IMG/VR virus record: IMGVR_UViG_3300042923_000474
Coordinates: 167,725-231,724 of that record
Strand: one strand, 5' to 3'
Origin: a virus
Length of the DNA stretch: 64,000 nt
Shown here: positions 60,256 to 64,000 of the stretch, piece by piece
Layout of the letters: each line of letters starts with the position of its first letter
How positions within the stretch are numbered: the first letter of the stretch is position 1
Notes under the pieces: model-generated
Database searches by the model: none
The model's input: the letters and a program-made list of their open reading frames with translations, nothing else
Told to the model about the DNA's origin: nothing
Position numbers and translations under genes: made by a program

Positions 60256-62646
60256 ATGGAAGAACACTTCCTCCTTTCCTCAGAGCAGTACCAGCGTGAC
60301 CTTAATGTGGTCCGCACCTACATACACGACCAGTCTTGGTTCCTCACCAAGATGCGTGGCCGTCCATTCGAATATAACGTCGAGTGGATTCGCAAGACGA
60401 TCGGTAAAGATGGCAAGTTCCCCATCAAGAACCCGTTGGTTACCATTGTTGATAAGGACAAGAACGGTGACCGCTTCATCCGCAAGGTAGGTTACCTCAA
60501 CTACCTCAAGAACATCGTGGCCAAAGACCTCATCTGTGCACCCTCCATGACCACCTACGTGCGTCCAGAGGTGCGTCAGTCGCTGATGGGGGTCTACATC
60601 AATGGTAACTTGAACCTTCGCTCTGGCGCCAAGCACGAGTCGATGGAAGCCAAGCTGACCGCGGATGGTTACGGTGGTGAGATCTTCAAGCTGATCGGTG
60701 ACCGTGAAGCAGAAGGTTGGACCATGCCGCCTCTGACTCCAGAGCTGGAAGCCAAGCTGGCTGACCTGGAACAGAAGTATGGTTTCTACCACGACGTGGC
60801 GGAGATTAAGAACAATGAACAGACCTCGCACAAGATCTTCAACAACGGGATCTCGGGGATGCAGACCATCGGGTCTACTCCGTTCGTGCTGGTGTCTGCT
60901 CACTCCAGTCTGACCTCGGGCTGCCGCTCTGCCGTGTCGTACGGCAACGCAACCATTGAACGGTTCGTGGCGGGTAGTCGTCACTACTGGTCGCCAGAAG
61001 TGGTGATCACTCAGATCCTCTCCATCTGCCGCAACACGGACTATGAGAAGTTCGAAGCGGTGATGAACAAGTACCAGCTGCACGTGCCGTCGTTCGAAGA
61101 CATCATTGATGCCATTCGTTATTCGACTGAACTGTACTGGACACATGAAGACTCCATGGAAGAAGTCGGCGAACTGGTACAAACACTGTCGCCAATGGAG
61201 CGTGCCGCGTTCCTGTATACCGGTGACATGTTCCACCTGCGCAAACACAACGAAGACTTCATGCGTGGGTTCTTGGACGAACTCTCTGCAGCCAAGCATG
61301 GTACTCACCCAGACCCGATCCCTGTGATCAAGTCGATGGATGGTGACCACAAGGCATTGGCCCTGATCCTCTGCGCCGAAGTAACCGCCGGTAAGAAGGT
61401 CAAGGACATCATTGCCTCGGGTGATCAGGCTGCCCTGTCCATGATTGCGCTGACCTATGAAAACATCATGGGGACGCTCGACAAGTACCTGGACCTGATC
61501 CGTACCTTCTGGACCACCCTGAACGTTCCGCCAAACATCAGCCGCACACGGGACATTCGTCGCCGTTCGGTTGTAGGTTCCGACACTGACTCCTGCCTGT
61601 TCACAGTGCGTGATTGGGTTAAGTGGAAGAACGGCAAGGCGAAGTTCGATGCTCCTTGTCAGGCCACCTGGCACACCGTGGTGTTCATGGCGTGTCAAAC
61701 CGTAACCCACTCGCTGGCGTGTTTGTCGGCTGGTATGGGTGTACGCGGTGAGGACGTCAAGAAGCTGGCCATGAAGAACGAGTACGCCTTCTCGGCATTC
61801 GGTCTGACCAACATCGCCAAGCACTACATCGCCTCCATGATCGCTCAGGAAGGTGGTGTGTACTCCAAGGCCAAGGGTGAAATCAAGGGCGTTCAGTTTA
61901 AAGACTCCAACTCCCCGCCAGAAATCATCGAGGAATCAAACGGTTACATCGGTTCCGTCATGGATTCGCTGTATCGTTCGGGTGACTTTGAGATGATGCC
62001 TATCCTGAAGTCCATGGCCAAGACAGAGGCAGATGTAACGGAGTCTATCAAGAAAGGCGACACGCGCTACCTCAAGGCAGCCTATGTTCGTCCGAAGTCA
62101 GACTACAAGAAACCCATGTCGTCACACTACTTCCACTACGAACTGTGGGAGAAGGCCTTCGCGCACAAGTACGGTCCTGCTCCGGCATTGCCTTACCGTG
62201 CAGTGAAGATCTCGGTGGGTCTCAAGAACAAGACTGCTATAAAGCGTTGGGTGGAGGGTATCGAAGACCCGATCATGCGTGCGGCCTTGGAAGAGATCTA
62301 CGTGTATGGTGATGGTGGTGGCGCCGGTGAAGAAGCTGATCTGGCTCCAGGTGAGGTTCGTGACATCAAGGAAGAAGAAGGCGATGTAAGCGAAGAGGAT
62401 ACTCCAGAGAAGGAGAAAGAAAAGGATGATGGCACCGGACCTAAAAAGCCAAAGGCCTCCATCACCTCTTTCCTGATGCCTATGGACATCGTAGCGGTCA
62501 ATGGTATTCCAGAAGAGATCCTGCGGGTAGCCAACCTGCGCCGTCAGTCGTACACAACGGTTAGTCCGTTCTACCTGACAGCAGAAACTCTCGGTCTGCC
62601 AATGGTCAATGCGAACCTTACCAACCTCTTGTCCGACACACTGTAA
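60256..62646 (+). CDS. Family-B-like DNA polymerase, catalytic part
   Basis: 796 residues. VVGSDTDSCLFTV (439-451) matches family-B motif C (D-T-D-S, metal-binding aspartates). SHKIFNNGISGM (191-202) followed by SAVSYGNATIERF resembles motif B (K-x3-N-S-x-Y-G, then the 'tyrosine-gly' helix). About 240 residues separate them, far more than usual. No clear D-x2-S-L-Y-P motif A or exonuclease motifs are seen, so these may be encoded in another gene or be very diverged. A Glu/Lys-rich acidic segment occupies about 690-730. Polymerase role is probable, not proven. Confidence 0.72.
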   Translation: MEEHFLLSSEQYQRDLNVVRTYIHDQSWFLTKMRGRPFEYNVEWIRKTIGKDGKFPIKNPLVTIVDKDKNGDRFIRKVGYLNYLKNIVAKDLICAPSMTTYVRPEVRQSLMGVYINGNLNLRSGAKHESMEAKLTADGYGGEIFKLIGDREAEGWTMPPLTPELEAKLADLEQKYGFYHDVAEIKNNEQTSHKIFNNGISGMQTIGSTPFVLVSAHSSLTSGCRSAVSYGNATIERFVAGSRHYWSPEVVITQILSICRNTDYEKFEAVMNKYQLHVPSFEDIIDAIRYSTELYWTHEDSMEEVGELVQTLSPMERAAFLYTGDMFHLRKHNEDFMRGFLDELSAAKHGTHPDPIPVIKSMDGDHKALALILCAEVTAGKKVKDIIASGDQAALSMIALTYENIMGTLDKYLDLIRTFWTTLNVPPNISRTRDIRRRSVVGSDTDSCLFTVRDWVKWKNGKAKFDAPCQATWHTVVFMACQTVTHSLACLSAGMGVRGEDVKKLAMKNEYAFSAFGLTNIAKHYIASMIAQEGGVYSKAKGEIKGVQFKDSNSPPEIIEESNGYIGSVMDSLYRSGDFEMMPILKSMAKTEADVTESIKKGDTRYLKAAYVRPKSDYKKPMSSHYFHYELWEKAFAHKYGPAPALPYRAVKISVGLKNKTAIKRWVEGIEDPIMRAALEEIYVYGDGGGAGEEADLAPGEVRDIKEEEGDVSEEDTPEKEKEKDDGTGPKKPKASITSFLMPMDIVAVNGIPEEILRVANLRRQSYTTVSPFYLTAETLGLPMVNANLTNLLSDTL

Positions 62647-62650
62647 ATAA

Positions 62651-62707
62651 CCGGAACTGGGAACTAGATCATCAATGGGATAACACCCAGATCTAGGTCA
62701 GTTCCGG
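62651..62707 (+). promoter_or_regulatory. Extended inverted repeat containing promoter-like P7
   Basis: CCGGAACTG (62651-62659) pairs with CAGTTCCGG (62699-62707), CTAGATC (62664-62670) with GATCTAG (62690-62696), and TGGG with CCCA at the tip. The left arm contains the recurring element (GGAACTAGATCATC, 62660 on), and the right arm reads ACCTAGATC on the minus strand. It may be a promoter with an operator, a divergent promoter pair, or a polymerase-gene terminator. Confidence 0.65.
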
Positions 62708-62734
62708 GGGTTACATTAACGTAGGGAGGAGCAT

Positions 62735-63031
62735 ATGAAAGGCTATTATCACTGGAGTCAAATTAAAACATTAACAATCGGCAGAGCATTGGACGGGAGT
62801 CACGATCCAGTCTTCCAGGTCACACTGGAACCGGGTGCTGTACAATCACTGTCCGCAGACGTTGCAGGGCCAGACGCTCATCAGCATCTGTACGTGTTCA
62901 GCGAAAACGACAAGGACTTTTATTCGTACCTGCAAGGGGAAGATAAGGTCGACGATAAGTACGCTTATCGCGATGTCATGTCGGATCACTTGAAGTTCAA
63001 GCAGTCGGCAGCCAAGGCGAAGAAGGCATGA
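62735..63031 (+). CDS. Unknown 98-residue protein
   Basis: No family recognised. GGGAGGAG precedes the ATG. Strand-rich first half (FQVTLEPGAVQSLSADVAG), basic Ala/Lys tail (KQSAAKAKKA). First gene after the inverted repeat; overlaps the next by 4 bp. Confidence 0.84.
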   Translation: MKGYYHWSQIKTLTIGRALDGSHDPVFQVTLEPGAVQSLSADVAGPDAHQHLYVFSENDKDFYSYLQGEDKVDDKYAYRDVMSDHLKFKQSAAKAKKA

Positions 63032-63225
63032 ACATCATCCCAAGATACACCTCAAACTGGGGTGAGGCACTGGGCGTTATCATGCTTGCAGTGGCCCTGC
63101 TGATCATCTGTGCAACATTCGCTGGAGCAGCTCTGTTCATGCTGTGGCTTGTCTGGCCACCAATCCCGGTGGCTTTGGTTTGCTACATCTTTGATTCGTG
63201 GCTGTATGAAAGAAAAAAGAAATAA
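63028..63225 (+). CDS. Small two-segment membrane protein
   Basis: 65 residues. One long hydrophobic stretch from about residue 14 to 51 (GVIMLAVALLIICATFAGAA then LFMLWLVWPPIPVALVCYIF) with a Pro-Pro turn suggests two membrane helices, ending in a positive tail (YERKKK). Size and topology would fit a class II holin, but there is no lysin gene nearby, so the role is open. ATGA junction upstream. Confidence 0.8.
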   Translation: MNIIPRYTSNWGEALGVIMLAVALLIICATFAGAALFMLWLVWPPIPVALVCYIFDSWLYERKKK

Positions 63226-63226
63226 C

Positions 63227-63269
63227 GGCATATCCGCCTGCCCCTTTCGGAGCAGGCGGTGCCTTATGC
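63227..63269. terminator. Bidirectional terminator with paired arms
   Basis: CCGCCTGC / GCAGGCGG between convergent genes, flanked by GGCATA on the left and TTATGC on the right. The TTA is the stop codon of the minus-strand gene, as at 16052. Confidence 0.9.
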
Positions 63270-64000
63270 TGTCAGCGCTTGATCCAGCAGTGCGTCCAGT
63301 TTATTGACCACGTCCACGTAGGTACGACGATCCAATGCACTCGACATGCCATTGCTGCTCGTAATACGAACAAAGATGCGTTTGACATCGTTCGTCGGGT
63401 ATTCTCGTGCCCGGTCTGGAGCCATCCGAGCCAACGCCCAGAGATACCGCAATACGTTGTACCGAGAGATCACCAACGCCCATGTCACTTGCGACGTGGG
63501 TGCGTATTCACCGATGCTTGTAGCCCGTCCCAGACTGCCAACCAAGGGAACAGGCAACGCGCCCATGAGGTGTTCGAAAGTCACCTTCTTGGACATCATT
63601 AAACGGGTAAAGGTTTCAAAGATCTTCTGACCAGCCTCCGTTCTGTTAATGTAACTTTTCGACAGACGGATGACTTGGTTGTTGACTGGGTTCCCCTCGG
63701 CAATCGCACAGCAGCGGTTCATGATGGCAATCGCGTACTGGCTGAATTTCAGCTTGGGCAATACGTGCATGCTGACGAACATCTGCGGTGTACGCTTGTC
63801 GCGTTCCTCGCTGTCCATCTGCTCCTTCATCCAGAGGGTGTACTGGAGCATCAGCAGGCCCAAGTCAATCTCAACCACGTCAAACCCTAGCCCGATGAGG
63901 TCTTCGCTTTCAGCGTTGCTTCCCAAGGTGAGGTTGGTAGAGTCGTGGCTCAGGTAACGAACCGGAACCATGTTGGAGTAGGGCGTGCTACGGGTCACAC
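63264..64000 (-). CDS. Unknown protein (partial), minus strand
   Basis: At least 245 residues, open at the right edge, so the true start is outside the window. Helical and soluble: LLMLQYTLWMKEQMDSEERD, KLKFSQYAIAIMNRCCAIAE and a C-terminal helix DVVNKLDALLDQAL. By strand it belongs with the structural and ligase genes. A virion role is possible (inference); no family recognised. Confidence 0.85.
   Translation of the reverse strand, partial: VTRSTPYSNMVPVRYLSHDSTNLTLGSNAESEDLIGLGFDVVEIDLGLLMLQYTLWMKEQMDSEERDKRTPQMFVSMHVLPKLKFSQYAIAIMNRCCAIAEGNPVNNQVIRLSKSYINRTEAGQKIFETFTRLMMSKKVTFEHLMGALPVPLVGSLGRATSIGEYAPTSQVTWALVISRYNVLRYLWALARMAPDRAREYPTNDVKRIFVRITSSNGMSSALDRRTYVDVVNKLDALLDQALTA

Noticed and set aside
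60280-61824. 514-codon open frame antisense to the polymerase
   Set aside because: Mirror frame of the D-T-D-S protein, with the low-complexity His/Val/Arg composition of antisense frames.

Overview
The window is a piece of a lytic giant (jumbo) tailed-phage genome, most likely infecting Pseudomonas or a close gammaproteobacterium. Genes are tightly packed, mostly with ATGA or TAATG junctions. There are no tRNA, rRNA, IS or CRISPR features. The recognisable genes are those of a large DNA phage with its own nucleotide and DNA metabolism: thymidylate kinase, dihydrofolate reductase, dCTP deaminase, thymidylate synthase, NAD-dependent DNA ligase and a family-B-like DNA polymerase. A PhuZ-like tubulin points to the phiKZ-related, nucleus-forming giant phages. 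The dCTP deaminase is close to the enzyme I know from pseudomonads. The lineage and host are inferences from gene content; no database search was possible.

Layout. (1) 1-11.7 kb, minus strand: about 14 genes of probable virion proteins. They are built from one recurring two-domain module (domain A, then domain B) plus three genes with a lectin/LamG-like sandwich. One copy is split into two ORFs, and two copies are domain A alone, one of which sits apart at 16.1 kb. (2) 11.8-18.3 kb, plus strand: tmk, a 496-residue unknown, an enlarged DHFR, a DUF488-like protein, dcd and small unknowns. (3) 18.3-19.3 kb: a poorly coding stretch with two possible small exported or membrane proteins. (4) 19.3-43.9 kb, plus strand: many unknown genes, plus an SspB-like ClpX adaptor next to an oversized thymidylate synthase, membrane-anchored proteins, a TIKI/EreA-like protein, a SLOG/DprA-like protein, and a gene with a well-formed programmed -1 frameshift signal. 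(5) 44.0-46.9 kb, minus strand: ligA and two small genes. (6) 46.9-47.5 kb: a non-coding region of odd composition. (7) 47.5-52.1 kb: unknown genes, one minus-strand gene, and the phage tubulin. (8) 52.1-54.6 kb: small genes and three possible small-RNA stretches bounded by terminators. (9) 54.6-60.3 kb: a tandem run of diverged small paralogues, with a CYTH-like protein. (10) 60.3-64 kb: the DNA polymerase, two small genes, and a minus-strand gene leaving the window.

How it fits together. Dcd, ThyA, DHFR and Tmk form a complete dCTP/dUMP to dTDP supply route beside a phage polymerase and ligase. The tubulin suggests intracellular positioning of the replicating phage. The SspB-like adaptor suggests that the phage redirects the host ClpXP protease.

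Regulation. Two recurrent signals stand out. A promoter-like element (about ACCTAGATYATCRACTTG) occurs upstream of several plus-strand units. Nearly every transcription-terminator hairpin is followed by TTATGCC rather than a plain U-tract, with GGCATAA on the other side where genes converge. Both look phage-specific and may belong to phage-encoded RNA polymerases.
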